Shown: one piece after another, positions 56,540 through 64,000 of the stretch
Layout: the number at the start of each line of letters is the position of its first letter
Numbering within the stretch: the stretch's first letter is position 1
Source of the DNA: CAZEKB01 sp964512225
Lineage (GTDB): Bacteria; Myxococcota_A; UBA796; UBA9615
Reading direction: 5' to 3'
NCBI GenBank assembly: GCA_964512225.1
Contig: CAZEKB010000008.1
Coordinates: 35,002 to 99,001 of the forward strand
DNA: 64,000 nucleotides
Position numbers and translations under genes: made by a program
Notes under the pieces: generated by a model
Told to the model about the DNA's origin: nothing
Seen by the model: the letters and a program-made list of their open reading frames with translations, nothing else
The model's database searches: none

Positions 56540-58138
56540 TCACGCGCGCCGACGGACCGCCAGGAGCCCCAGGAGCAGCATCCACGCCGAGCCGCCGCGC
56601 GCGTCGACCGTCGAGCACGACGAGTCGCAGGCGCCCGTGGGCCACAGGATCTGCGTGGGGTCGTACGTCTCGATGACGGCCGCGCACGTCTGCCCGCCCA
56701 CGCCGTTGGGCACCGCGGCGAACCCGTCGTCGCAGCGGCAGGTGGAGAAGCCGTTGACGGCGAGGCACCGCCCCCCGGTGCCGCACGGGTCCGCGATGCA
56801 GGGGTCCGCGGGGCCGCCGGGGGTGTCGAGCACGTCGGCGAGGAAGTCCTCGGACGACAGGCACGTCATCGTCTCCACGAGGGCCTGCTGCTGGATGCCG
56901 CCCGGCACCCGGATCACGCGGGCCGAGTGACCGTCCGGGCACACGCACCCCTCGCCCTGATCGGTCGTCGCGCACTGGGCGCCGACCCCGCAGTAGGTGG
57001 TGCCGCAGGGCGTCTCCGACAGCGGCGGGGCCGCGTTCGTGCACACCTCGATCGCCTCGCGGTCCCCCAGATCGAGGACCCGGGACACGGCCCCGCCCGC
57101 GCTCGGCCGGAACGTCGGGTCCATCGTCATCTCGTGTCCGGACAGCCGGGCGGTCATGCGCGTGAGGATCGAGTGGCGGGCGAAGAGATCCTCGACGGCC
57201 GCGACGGCCACCTCGGCGTCGTCCGCGGAGAAGAAGAAGTTGCGCGGGGACAGGTCGTCCGTCGGGCCCGCGAACTCGGTCACGAAGGCGTGGCCCTCGG
57301 CGTCGTCGGTGAGCCAGCGGGTGAGCGCGTAGTAGTTGTCGGCGCCGGTGTTCGGGTCCGCCTGCAGTCGCTCGTCGTCGTTGAGGTCCAGGTTCGTGTA
57401 GTTCGACGACTCCCACCGCGTCTCGCCCGCGATGAACGTCATGATCGGCATCTCCGGGCGCGCGGCCACGGACGTCAGCACCACCGGGACCATCGGCTCC
57501 GAGCCGGGGTAGCGGATGACGATGGGCTGGATGTCGGAGACGCCCGCGTCCGGGGCCAGCTTCATGCCCAGGAAGTCGTAGCCGAGCGCGACGTACTCCT
57601 CGACCGTCGGCTCCATGGCCGGGGTGATGAGGTAGCCGTTGTCGTTCAGCCAGGTCACGAGTGCGTCGGCGTCGGTGGCCGTGATGCGCTGGGGCGCGTA
57701 CGGCCCGACCTGCTCCAGCTCGTCCACCTCGACGCCCTCGCCGGGGGCCGCCTCCGGCATGGCCACGGACATCGCGTCCCCCGCCCCGGGGAACGGCGAC
57801 GGCGGGGTGCTGCACTTCGTGGGCGGGAAGATCAGGCTGCGCGCCGTGGTCGTCTCGAGCACGGTCATGAGGCTGCCGGGGGCGACGTCCAGCTCGGGGT
57901 TCTCGGGGAGCGTGGACACCGGCACCACCCAGGCGAAGTCGTCCGCGTCGCCCGCGTAGCGGATCTCCACCGTGGCGGTGACCTCCGTCCCGGTGGGATC
58001 GAGCTCGAACAGGATCCGCTCCGCGTTCTGCTCGACGGGCGCCGATACGCAGAAGAACCCGCCGCACGCGGCGGCCGTTCGGGGGGTGAGCAGGGGCGCC
58101 GCGAGCGCGACGGAGAGGACGAGGATCGACGTGCGCAT
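56540..58138 (-). CDS. DUF2330-type protein with EGF-like Cys region and MYXO-CTERM-like tail
   Basis: A 532-residue exported protein. After a signal peptide the mature start is ACGGFFCVSAPVEQNAERIL, followed by FAWVVPVSTLPENPELDVAP, both typical of DUF2330 proteins. The first 350 residues form that domain. Then a Cys-rich part (CGTTYCGVGAQCATTDQGEG, later CIADPCGTGGRCLAVNGFST) reads as two EGF-like modules. The end, ACDSSCSTVDARGGSAWMLL then AVRRRA, fits a MYXO-CTERM-type sorting signal. Surface exposure is therefore likely; function unknown. CAGAGT lies six bases before the ATG, a weaker member of the leaderless series. Confidence 0.87.
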   Translation of the reverse strand: MRTSILVLSVALAAPLLTPRTAAACGGFFCVSAPVEQNAERILFELDPTGTEVTATVEIRYAGDADDFAWVVPVSTLPENPELDVAPGSLMTVLETTTARSLIFPPTKCSTPPSPFPGAGDAMSVAMPEAAPGEGVEVDELEQVGPYAPQRITATDADALVTWLNDNGYLITPAMEPTVEEYVALGYDFLGMKLAPDAGVSDIQPIVIRYPGSEPMVPVVLTSVAARPEMPIMTFIAGETRWESSNYTNLDLNDDERLQADPNTGADNYYALTRWLTDDAEGHAFVTEFAGPTDDLSPRNFFFSADDAEVAVAAVEDLFARHSILTRMTARLSGHEMTMDPTFRPSAGGAVSRVLDLGDREAIEVCTNAAPPLSETPCGTTYCGVGAQCATTDQGEGCVCPDGHSARVIRVPGGIQQQALVETMTCLSSEDFLADVLDTPGGPADPCIADPCGTGGRCLAVNGFSTCRCDDGFAAVPNGVGGQTCAAVIETYDPTQILWPTGACDSSCSTVDARGGSAWMLLLGLLAVRRRA

Positions 58139-58150
58139 GCCGAGACTCTG

Positions 58151-59182
58151 CTACCTCCGCGCGATCACCGCCAGATCGAAGCTCCGGTCGTTGCTGTTCG
58201 GGCCCGACTCGTGCAGCTCCACCGCGAGCTGGTTCGTGCCCGGGACGAGCAGCGCGGCGTCCGCTTCGTGGGGGAAGTAGACCGCCTCCTCCCGCCCGTC
58301 GACGTCGCGCGAGGACCACGTATAGGCGTCGAGCGGCCCCTCGGGGAGGTTGCTGCGCACGACCTCCACCCCGTTGAGGTACACGACCGCCCCCGCGTCC
58401 CGCAGCAGCTCGAAGCGCAGCGATCGGAACACGTCGTCCTGGAGCACCCGGAAGGTCGTCCGGAACCACGTCGTCCCGGTGACGGGGGTCTCCGTGAAGC
58501 TCACCACGTGGCCGTCGCCGTAGCCGAGGGGGCCGCGCGCGCCGGGCCAGCCCGCGTCGGCGAAGTCCTCGGCCGTCCAGTCGCCGACGGGCTCGGCGAT
58601 CGTCCAGCTCCAGAAGCTGCCGCGCGGGAGCAGCTCGTCCTCGGCTTCGAGGGCGTTGGACCGCCCCGGCGTGGGCCCGTCCGCGGGCGCGATGCAGCCG
58701 GGCTCCACGCAGCAGTCGGGGGCGCGCGCGAGGGCGACGTCCGAGGCGACCTCGCCGTAGTGGACGATCGATCCCCGCCCTTGCTCGTCGAACAGCGAGA
58801 CGGTGCCGCCCCCCTGGGCGAGCGCGAAGCCGAGGTGGTCGGGGCCGTCGCCGAAGTCCCCGTCGGCCCACAGCACCTTGAATCCGCCCGGCTCGATCGT
58901 CTCCTCGCCGAGGATGGTCCCCACGACCTCGAGGTCGTCGGAGAGCCGCAGCCCGGCGAGCGACACCGGCTCCTCGCCGGGGTTGTGCAGCTCGATCCAG
59001 TCCGCGTACTCGCCCGTCTCGTCCTGGATGCCGCGGCCGTTGGCGGGCACGAACTCGTTGATGCAGACGGTGGGGAAGGGGGGCAGCACGACCGGGGTGT
59101 CGTCGTCGTCGCCGGCCGCGGGCGGAGGGGCCTCGGTGCAGCCCAGGGCGAGGGCCGTGGCCAGGATCGCGGCGCGACGCAT
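58151..59182 (-). CDS. Lamin-tail-domain lipoprotein
   Basis: A 343-residue lipoprotein (ATALALGCTEAPP, Cys16). Residues 35-150 form a lamin tail domain: VCINEFVPANGRGIQDETGE, YADWIELHNPGEEPVSLAG, FKVLWADGDFGDGPDHLGF. Residues 180-340 are another beta-sandwich with a jelly-roll pattern (TTWFRTTFRVLQDDVFRSLR, AGAVVYLNGVEVVRSNL). LTD and CotH domains often occur together in large extracellular proteins; here they are separate genes with a TGATG overlap at 59182. A spore- or surface-associated role is possible. Confidence 0.87.
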   Translation of the reverse strand: MRRAAILATALALGCTEAPPPAAGDDDDTPVVLPPFPTVCINEFVPANGRGIQDETGEYADWIELHNPGEEPVSLAGLRLSDDLEVVGTILGEETIEPGGFKVLWADGDFGDGPDHLGFALAQGGGTVSLFDEQGRGSIVHYGEVASDVALARAPDCCVEPGCIAPADGPTPGRSNALEAEDELLPRGSFWSWTIAEPVGDWTAEDFADAGWPGARGPLGYGDGHVVSFTETPVTGTTWFRTTFRVLQDDVFRSLRFELLRDAGAVVYLNGVEVVRSNLPEGPLDAYTWSSRDVDGREEAVYFPHEADAALLVPGTNQLAVELHESGPNSNDRSFDLAVIARR

Positions 59183-60438
59183 CACAGGTTCCAGTACCCG
59201 CGCAGGATGTCGTGGCGGTTGCGGATCCAGTTGCGCAGGGCGTTTCGCTTGTTGCCGATCTGGCTCGCCGAGCAGCCGCTGTTGGGGTCGTTGATCGCGG
59301 GGAGCTGGGTGAGCACGTCCCACTCGTCGAACGTGGCCTCGATCGCCACGGGGTCGAGCAGGTCCAGGAGGTCCGCGACGGCCGTCCGGATGCCCTCGTA
59401 GCACTCGGTCTCGCGCATGCAGTGCCAGGCGAGGGCCCCCCGGGGGTTGTCCCAGTTGTGGCCCCAGGCGTTGGGCATGAAGGAGTAGTCGAGGTCGTAG
59501 CTGATGAACGTCGCGCGCCCGCCGTCCGACGGGTCGAAGTACACGCGGTTGTTGTTGGTGTTGAGGATGTAGCCGTCGTTCTGGCCGATCCAGTGCTCCA
59601 CCGCGGCGTAGCGGTAGAAGGTCTCCATGTCGAAGACGGTCTCCATCGTGCCCACGAAGTCGTCGCTCGCCACCGCCGCGGCGAGCGCGTCCGCCACGGC
59701 GACGGTGTCCGCCGCCCCCACGTCCACGCCCTCCTCGAGCTCGTACTGCTCCGCGACGCCCGCGGTGAAGTCCAGCAGCTGGTAGTTGCGGTCCCCGAAC
59801 CACAGGTACGCGCCGTCGTAGAGGTTGCCGGAGCCGTCCTCGAACCGATCGGCCAGGAAGCGATCGTCCTGGACCTCGACCGTGTGATAAATGCCGTACT
59901 CGACGCCCCCGACGGTCACCTGGGCGAAGCCGCCCCGGGACCCGAGGGTGTCCGCCAGCTCCATGATGTGCCAGGCGAGGATCTGCTTGAGGCCCGAGCA
60001 GTCGACCACGTTGTTGTCGAGCGAGAGCGCCTCCAGCCCGTCCACGCGTCGCCCCGGCGTGTAGCGGTTGAAGTCGAGCCGCCACTTCGGCTTCTGCCAG
60101 ACCTGTCGGAAGGACCCGATGCGCCCGCGCAGCCGCACCGAGATGTCCTCGATCCGCCGCCCGTCGATCGTCACGTGCGCGGGCGTGAACTCGTAGGGGG
60201 ACTCGATCAGCGCCGCCCAGGACTCCTCGGGCAGCTCGATGTCGATCCGCACGAACCGGTCCTTCGCGAAGAACGAGGCCCCGCCGTCGTCGGGTTCGCC
60301 CCCGAGCGCCTCCTCCTCGGTCACCGCGGGGCGCTCGTCCTCCGGCGTCGGCTCCGGGACCGTGACGGGCGCCGGCCCCAGCACCCCGGACGACGGGGTG
60401 CAGCCCGCGAGCAGCAGGACGGCGAGCAGGGCACGCAT
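59182..60438 (-). CDS. CotH-kinase-family lipoprotein
   Basis: A 418-residue lipoprotein (LLAVLLLAGCTPSS, Cys13) with a CotH domain, a protein-kinase-like fold known to phosphorylate spore coat proteins and found in many secreted bacterial proteins. Visible features: VRLRGRIGSFRQVWQKPKWR with the nucleotide-binding Lys, FNRYTPGRRVDGLEALSLDN, VEYGIYHTVEVQDDRFL (glycine-rich turn and Glu), AVEHWIGQNDGYILNTNNNR (catalytic loop region) and ATFISYDLDYSF (metal-binding Asp). Key residues appear present. It would act outside the cytoplasm, which raises the question of its ATP source. ATG at 60438, GATGAT six bases upstream. TGATG coupling to the lamin-tail gene. Confidence 0.87.
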   Translation of the reverse strand: MRALLAVLLLAGCTPSSGVLGPAPVTVPEPTPEDERPAVTEEEALGGEPDDGGASFFAKDRFVRIDIELPEESWAALIESPYEFTPAHVTIDGRRIEDISVRLRGRIGSFRQVWQKPKWRLDFNRYTPGRRVDGLEALSLDNNVVDCSGLKQILAWHIMELADTLGSRGGFAQVTVGGVEYGIYHTVEVQDDRFLADRFEDGSGNLYDGAYLWFGDRNYQLLDFTAGVAEQYELEEGVDVGAADTVAVADALAAAVASDDFVGTMETVFDMETFYRYAAVEHWIGQNDGYILNTNNNRVYFDPSDGGRATFISYDLDYSFMPNAWGHNWDNPRGALAWHCMRETECYEGIRTAVADLLDLLDPVAIEATFDEWDVLTQLPAINDPNSGCSASQIGNKRNALRNWIRNRHDILRGYWNL

Positions 60439-60444
60439 CCGAGC

Positions 60445-60450
60445 ATCATC
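60445..60450 (-). promoter_or_regulatory. -10-like hexamer of leaderless type (GATGAT)
   Basis: GATGAT six bases before the CotH ATG; identical to the hexamer before the SUMF1-like gene. Confidence 0.35.
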
Positions 60451-60487
60451 GCACGGGGCGCGGGCGGGACGGGACCGACTTCGCCCC

Positions 60488-62062
60488 TCAGCCCGCGGGC
60501 GTCTCCGCGGCGGGGGGGGCGGCCGCGTCGCTCGTATCGAGCAACATCGAGGCCGCGCGGCGCTCGCGCTCGAGGCGCAGGTCGTGGTTCGCCGCGCGCT
60601 CCTGCAGGAGCAGCCAAAGCGACACGGACAGGGCGGCCACGAGGCCCCCGACCAGCACGAGCAGGCGTCGCTCGCGGCGACGGGCGGCGGCGACACGACG
60701 CCGGCTCGCCTTGAGCTTCCGCAGCGTCTTGAGGCCCCGGGTGTCGAGCGGGGGCCGAGTCGGCGGGAGGCTCTTCCTCGGGTCCATCAGGCGCGTGTGC
60801 GCCACGGGGACCCCCGGGGCCGTGGTGACGAGGTCGTTGACCACCTCCGCCGCCAGCAGGGACGAGTTCTCCACGATCGCGGCGGGGCCGATCTCGGCGG
60901 GGGCCCGGGGCGCGGGCGCGAGCTCCGTGCGGGGGAAGATCTCCACCGCCTGGAACCCCCCCGGCATGGCGAAGAAGTCGACGGGCTCGAGGTTCTCCTG
61001 CTCCACGAGGCGACTCCACGCGTCGTCGGCGAAGAGCCCGGCGCCCATCCGGTTGTCGCGGCCCCAGCCCGCCCCGCCCGCGGGCGTGCGTCCGGCCGCC
61101 ATCTCCAGGAACAGCCGCAGCCCGCCCACCGCGCGCATCTCCTCGAACGCCCGCTGGAGTCGGGCCGACGCCTCGGCGGCGCTGGGGATCCGGTCCTCCG
61201 GCTCGCGCTCCAGCAGGGACTGCAGCACCGGCCGGAGGGGACCGAGGCGGTCCGGCAGCTCGGCCACGTCCGAGGCGGCGTCGCCGTGCATGGCGCGACC
61301 GATGACGTGGGCGAGCTCGCCCTTGAGCAGCGTGCGACCGACCGCCATCTCCCAGATGATCGCGCCGAGGGCGAACAGGTCGAGCGCGGGCTGGAAGTCC
61401 CGCGTCCCCGCCCAGACCTCCGGCGCCACGTAGCTCGGCGTGCCGCGGAGCAGCCCCACCTGGGTCGTCCCCACGGTCGTGCGGGCCTTGGCGATGCCGA
61501 AGTCCGTGACCTTCACCTCGCCCTTGGGCCCGATCATCACGTTGGCGGGCTTCAGATCGCGGTGGACGAGCTCGAGCGGCTCGCCGTCCGGCCCCACGGC
61601 GGTGTGCGCGTAGGCCAGCGCCTCGGCCATCTGGATCCCGATGTCCAGCACCACCGACGCGGGCAGCGTGAGCCCCGCCTCGCGGGCCCGGCGCAGGAGC
61701 TGCTCCAGCGTGATCCCGTCGATGTACTCCATCGCGATGAACAGGACGCCCTGGATCTCCTCCACGCCCATCACGGACACGATGCTGCGGTGCTGCAGCT
61801 GGGAGCAGACCTTCGCTTCGTTGTAGACCCCTTGCAGGGCCATCGGGTCGGTGGTGTCCGGGCGGAAGATCTTGAGGGCCATCAGCCGCCGGGAGCCGTC
61901 GCCCGCCTCCTCGACGGCGAGCCACACCTGGGCCGACGCGCCCTCCCCCAGCACCCGCCGCAGGCGGTAGCGTCCGAAGCGCTTGCCGGAGTACAGCTCG
62001 AGGTCGTTGAGGCTGCGGGGGGCCGCTTCCTGCGTCCCGAATCGTTGGGGGGCTCCGGACAT
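60488..62062 (-). CDS. Membrane-anchored serine/threonine protein kinase
   Basis: A 524-residue Hanks-type kinase. Domain at about residues 30-300: LGEGASAQVWLAVE glycine loop, LMALKIFRP with the ATP Lys, LVHRDLKPANVMIG near 165, VTDFGIAKA near 186, RGTPSYVAPEVWAG. Catalytic residues complete. A juxtamembrane region of about 160 residues with Pro and Arg stretches (KTLRKLKASRRRVAAARRRE) precedes one transmembrane helix at about 467-486 (LLVLVGGLVAALSVSLWLLL); only a short, charged tail of about 38 residues lies outside, so unlike the kinase at 4439 there is no sensor domain. Divergent from the Cys-rich lipoprotein genes, which may be regulated with it. Confidence 0.92.
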   Translation of the reverse strand: MSGAPQRFGTQEAAPRSLNDLELYSGKRFGRYRLRRVLGEGASAQVWLAVEEAGDGSRRLMALKIFRPDTTDPMALQGVYNEAKVCSQLQHRSIVSVMGVEEIQGVLFIAMEYIDGITLEQLLRRAREAGLTLPASVVLDIGIQMAEALAYAHTAVGPDGEPLELVHRDLKPANVMIGPKGEVKVTDFGIAKARTTVGTTQVGLLRGTPSYVAPEVWAGTRDFQPALDLFALGAIIWEMAVGRTLLKGELAHVIGRAMHGDAASDVAELPDRLGPLRPVLQSLLEREPEDRIPSAAEASARLQRAFEEMRAVGGLRLFLEMAAGRTPAGGAGWGRDNRMGAGLFADDAWSRLVEQENLEPVDFFAMPGGFQAVEIFPRTELAPAPRAPAEIGPAAIVENSSLLAAEVVNDLVTTAPGVPVAHTRLMDPRKSLPPTRPPLDTRGLKTLRKLKASRRRVAAARRRERRLLVLVGGLVAALSVSLWLLLQERAANHDLRLERERRAASMLLDTSDAAAPPAAETPAG

Positions 62063-62209
62063 ACTCGTGGATACAGAGTAACCGAAGTGTGCACGAGCGC
62101 AACTAAATACACACTCATGGAGACGATCACAAGGGTCCGAACGACCCTGCCCACGCGGCGATCCCGCTGGTACGGTCCCGCCTCCCCCCCAATCCACGAG
62201 ACTTCTTCG

Positions 62210-63826
62210 ATGACCCTTCGCCGCTTCCTGCCCCTCCTCTGCATCCTCTCCGTCCCCCTGATCGGGTGTCCGCCCGCCGCCACGGACGACGACGACGGCC
62301 TCCCCCCGGGAGACGACGACGACGACGACGACGACGTCGATCCCTGCCTCGACCCCGAGGACATCACCGAGGCCGTGGACGCGGGCGAGACCGTGAGCGG
62401 GGGCACGAACGACGAGAACGACGACTTCACCGGCTCCTGCGAGGTGAACGCCCAGAGCGGCTCGCGGGACGCGATGTTCGTATTCACCCCGTCGGTGACC
62501 GGCACGTTCACCGTGAGCACCGAGGACCCGAGCACCGACTTCGACACCCTCATCTACGCGTTCACCGACTGCAACAACCCCGGCGGCACCGAGATCGGCT
62601 GCAACGACGACATCGACTTCGACGCGCAGATCACCACCTCGGAGATGGTGATCGAGGTCGAGATGGGCGTGCCGGTGTACGTCGTCGTGGACGGCTACCA
62701 GGCGTTCGGGCACTACGAGCTGAGCATCGAGCCCACCATCTGCGGCGACGGCGTCGTCACGGGCAACGAGATGTGCGACGACGGCAACACCGACCCGGGC
62801 GACGGCTGCGACGCGAGCTGCGTGTGGGAGTGCACCGACGACGACGCCGAGGACGACGACAGCCTCGAGACCGCCACCGAGATCACGGAGTTCCCCGCGG
62901 AGATCGACGGGATGCTCTGCCCCACGGACGACAACCCCGACTTCGACGTGTTCGTCGACTTCTGGGTGATGAACCTGACTGTGGGCGAGTTCGCGGCGGC
63001 GAGCGTGGCCGAGACGGGCGGCGCCGCGTGCGACACCGTGGAGCTGGGGCTCGCCTTCTACGACGCCGAGCTCAACGTGCTCTCGATCGCCGACCCCGCC
63101 GAGGGCGAGTGCCCCGCCGTGGCCCTGGAGGCGAGCGTCACCGGGCCGGTCTACCTCGGCATGGCCGGCGGCGACGTCACGGTCGCGCCCCAGGACTACA
63201 CGCTGACTGTCGAGACCGGCTTCTCGGACTGCGGCAACGGCGAGGTCGAGGGCGCCGAGGAGTGCGACGACGGCAACGAGGACGGCGACGACGAGTGCTC
63301 CAACGTGTGCACGCTCAACGACGAGCCCACCTGCACGGTCGTCGGGCCGGTCACCGTCGAGGCGAACGTCACCGGCACCACGGCGGGCGGCGTGGACGAC
63401 CACGCGCCCAGCTGCTTCCTCCAGGGCGGCGCGGAGGGCGAGGACGTCGTGTACGAGTTCGTGTCCGACGGGGACCAGGTCGTGGTGGTCACCACCGACC
63501 TGCCCGGGAGCGCGGAGACCACGGACACCGTGCTGCACGTCCGCGAGGCGTGCCGGTCCTCGGCCAGCGAGATCGCCTGCAACGACGACGTCGACACCCA
63601 GGGCGGCAACTACCGCTCGATCACGGGGTTCCCGGCGACCGAGGGCTCCACCTACTGGATCATCGTGGACACCTGGGGCGCGGACGCGGGCGCCTTCGAG
63701 CTCGGCCTGTCCCTCGCCGTGTGCGGCGACGGCATCGTCGAGCCCGGCGAGCAGTGCGACGATGGGAACACCACGCCCGGAGACGGCTGCGAGATCGACT
63801 GCACGCCGACCCCCCCCGCCCGCTGA
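62210..63826 (+). CDS. Cys-rich repeat lipoprotein with pre-peptidase-C-like domains
   Basis: A 538-residue lipoprotein (LSVPLIGCPPAATDDDD, Cys20). After an Asp-rich linker, three beta-sandwich domains of the pre-peptidase C-terminal type alternate with 'Myxococcus Cys-rich repeat'-like modules: CGDGVVTGNEMCDDGNTDPG, CGNGEVEGAEECDDGNEDGD and CGDGIVEPGEQCDDGNTTPG, each ending in a further Cys pair. These repeats are a marker of Myxococcota surface proteins. No catalytic motif was seen. GAGACT lies six bases before the ATG. The next lipoprotein gene starts 13 bases downstream with its own GGAG. Confidence 0.88.
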   Translation: MTLRRFLPLLCILSVPLIGCPPAATDDDDGLPPGDDDDDDDDVDPCLDPEDITEAVDAGETVSGGTNDENDDFTGSCEVNAQSGSRDAMFVFTPSVTGTFTVSTEDPSTDFDTLIYAFTDCNNPGGTEIGCNDDIDFDAQITTSEMVIEVEMGVPVYVVVDGYQAFGHYELSIEPTICGDGVVTGNEMCDDGNTDPGDGCDASCVWECTDDDAEDDDSLETATEITEFPAEIDGMLCPTDDNPDFDVFVDFWVMNLTVGEFAAASVAETGGAACDTVELGLAFYDAELNVLSIADPAEGECPAVALEASVTGPVYLGMAGGDVTVAPQDYTLTVETGFSDCGNGEVEGAEECDDGNEDGDDECSNVCTLNDEPTCTVVGPVTVEANVTGTTAGGVDDHAPSCFLQGGAEGEDVVYEFVSDGDQVVVVTTDLPGSAETTDTVLHVREACRSSASEIACNDDVDTQGGNYRSITGFPATEGSTYWIIVDTWGADAGAFELGLSLAVCGDGIVEPGEQCDDGNTTPGDGCEIDCTPTPPAR

Positions 63827-63839
63827 TCGGAGCCGCCGC

Positions 63840-64000
63840 ATGCGCCGAGTCTCGTCCCTCCTGGCCCTCGGTCTCGTCCTCGTCCTCGTCGGGTGCCCGC
63901 GCGGGCGCGGCGGCGGAGGAGGGGGAGGGGACGACGACGACTCGGCGGACGACGACGACGCGGTGGACGACGACGACGCGGTGGACGACGACGACGCGGT
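63840..64000 (+). CDS. Lipoprotein with DDDDAV repeats (3' end beyond window)
   Basis: The first 53 codons of a lipoprotein gene: MRRVSSLLALGLVLVLVGCP gives Cys19 as the lipidated residue, then a Gly run and repeated Asp-Asp-Asp-Asp-Ala-Val units up to the window edge. GGAG is seven bases upstream of the ATG. It follows the Cys-rich lipoprotein in the same direction and is probably co-transcribed. The remaining domains lie outside the window. Confidence 0.8.
   Translation, partial: MRRVSSLLALGLVLVLVGCPRGRGGGGGGGDDDDSADDDDAVDDDDAVDDDDA
63930..64000. repeat. 18-bp coding repeat encoding DDDDAV
   Basis: Acidic linker repeat of the same class as in the matrixin gene, here with Ala-Val between four-Asp runs. 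It is cut by the window edge, so its true length is unknown. Confidence 0.8.

Overview
The window looks like a chromosomal piece of a Myxococcota (former deltaproteobacterial) genome. GC is very high, by eye around 70% or more. The content fits that group: many lipoproteins, three proteins with a Cys + hydrophobic segment + Arg-cluster tail of the MYXO-CTERM type, Cys-rich 'CGDG..CDDGN' repeats, Asp-rich DDDDA linkers, two membrane-anchored Ser/Thr kinases, a matrixin protease and two copper monooxygenases of the PHM type. The genus cannot be fixed. No tRNA, rRNA, CRISPR array, replication origin or intact mobile element was seen.

Layout. 1-2.4 kb: acyl-CoA synthetase and enoyl-CoA hydratase operon (fatty acid or aromatic acyl-CoA breakdown) with a 16-bp palindrome at its presumed transcription start. 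2.5-13.6 kb: small C2-like protein, M20 peptidase, transmembrane Ser/Thr kinase, a 1066-aa P-loop protein with a 96-aa partner, a lipoprotein, a cation-chloride-cotransporter-like permease and an endonuclease/exonuclease/phosphatase. 13.6-25.6 kb: one long minus-strand run of eleven tightly packed genes. Its upstream half is an unknown protein, a MurG-like glycosyltransferase and three radical SAM enzymes joined by 4-bp GTGA overlaps. Its downstream half is exported: a membrane-anchored protein, dihaem cytochrome c, matrixin, cytochrome-PHM fusion and a glycine-rich lipoprotein. 25.6-31.4 kb: an exported esterase, then the ureide pathway (allantoinase; divergent allantoicase-OHCU decarboxylase fusion; HIU hydrolase). 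31.4-37.5 kb: small proteins, a VWA lipoprotein, a dead transposase, and a TetR-AmpG-like-MBL operon. 37.7-41.5 kb: PilT-like ATPase, divergent malate synthase, broken aminoglycoside phosphotransferase. 41.5-49.8 kb: DsrE protein, PHM-like lipoprotein, SUMF1-type protein, golvesin-domain protein, GMC oxidoreductase carrying the same 16-bp palindrome, a probable selenoprotein, and an M28 peptidase. 49.9-64 kb: TPR-like protein, MATE exporter, tandem repeat, lipoproteins, sulfotransferase with a truncated aminotransferase, DUF2330, lamin-tail and CotH proteins, a second kinase, and Cys-rich lipoproteins.

Two points stand out. First, the lipoprotein at 47445-48569 is read through a single in-frame TGA in a U-x-x-C redox position of a thioredoxin-like domain, and a hairpin directly after the TGA fits the bacterial SECIS pattern. 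I call it a candidate selenoprotein. Second, many genes that lack a Shine-Dalgarno have a TANNNT-type hexamer exactly six bases before the start codon, which implies widespread leaderless transcription. This pattern also helped choose start codons. Identifications rest on motif recognition only; no database search was possible.
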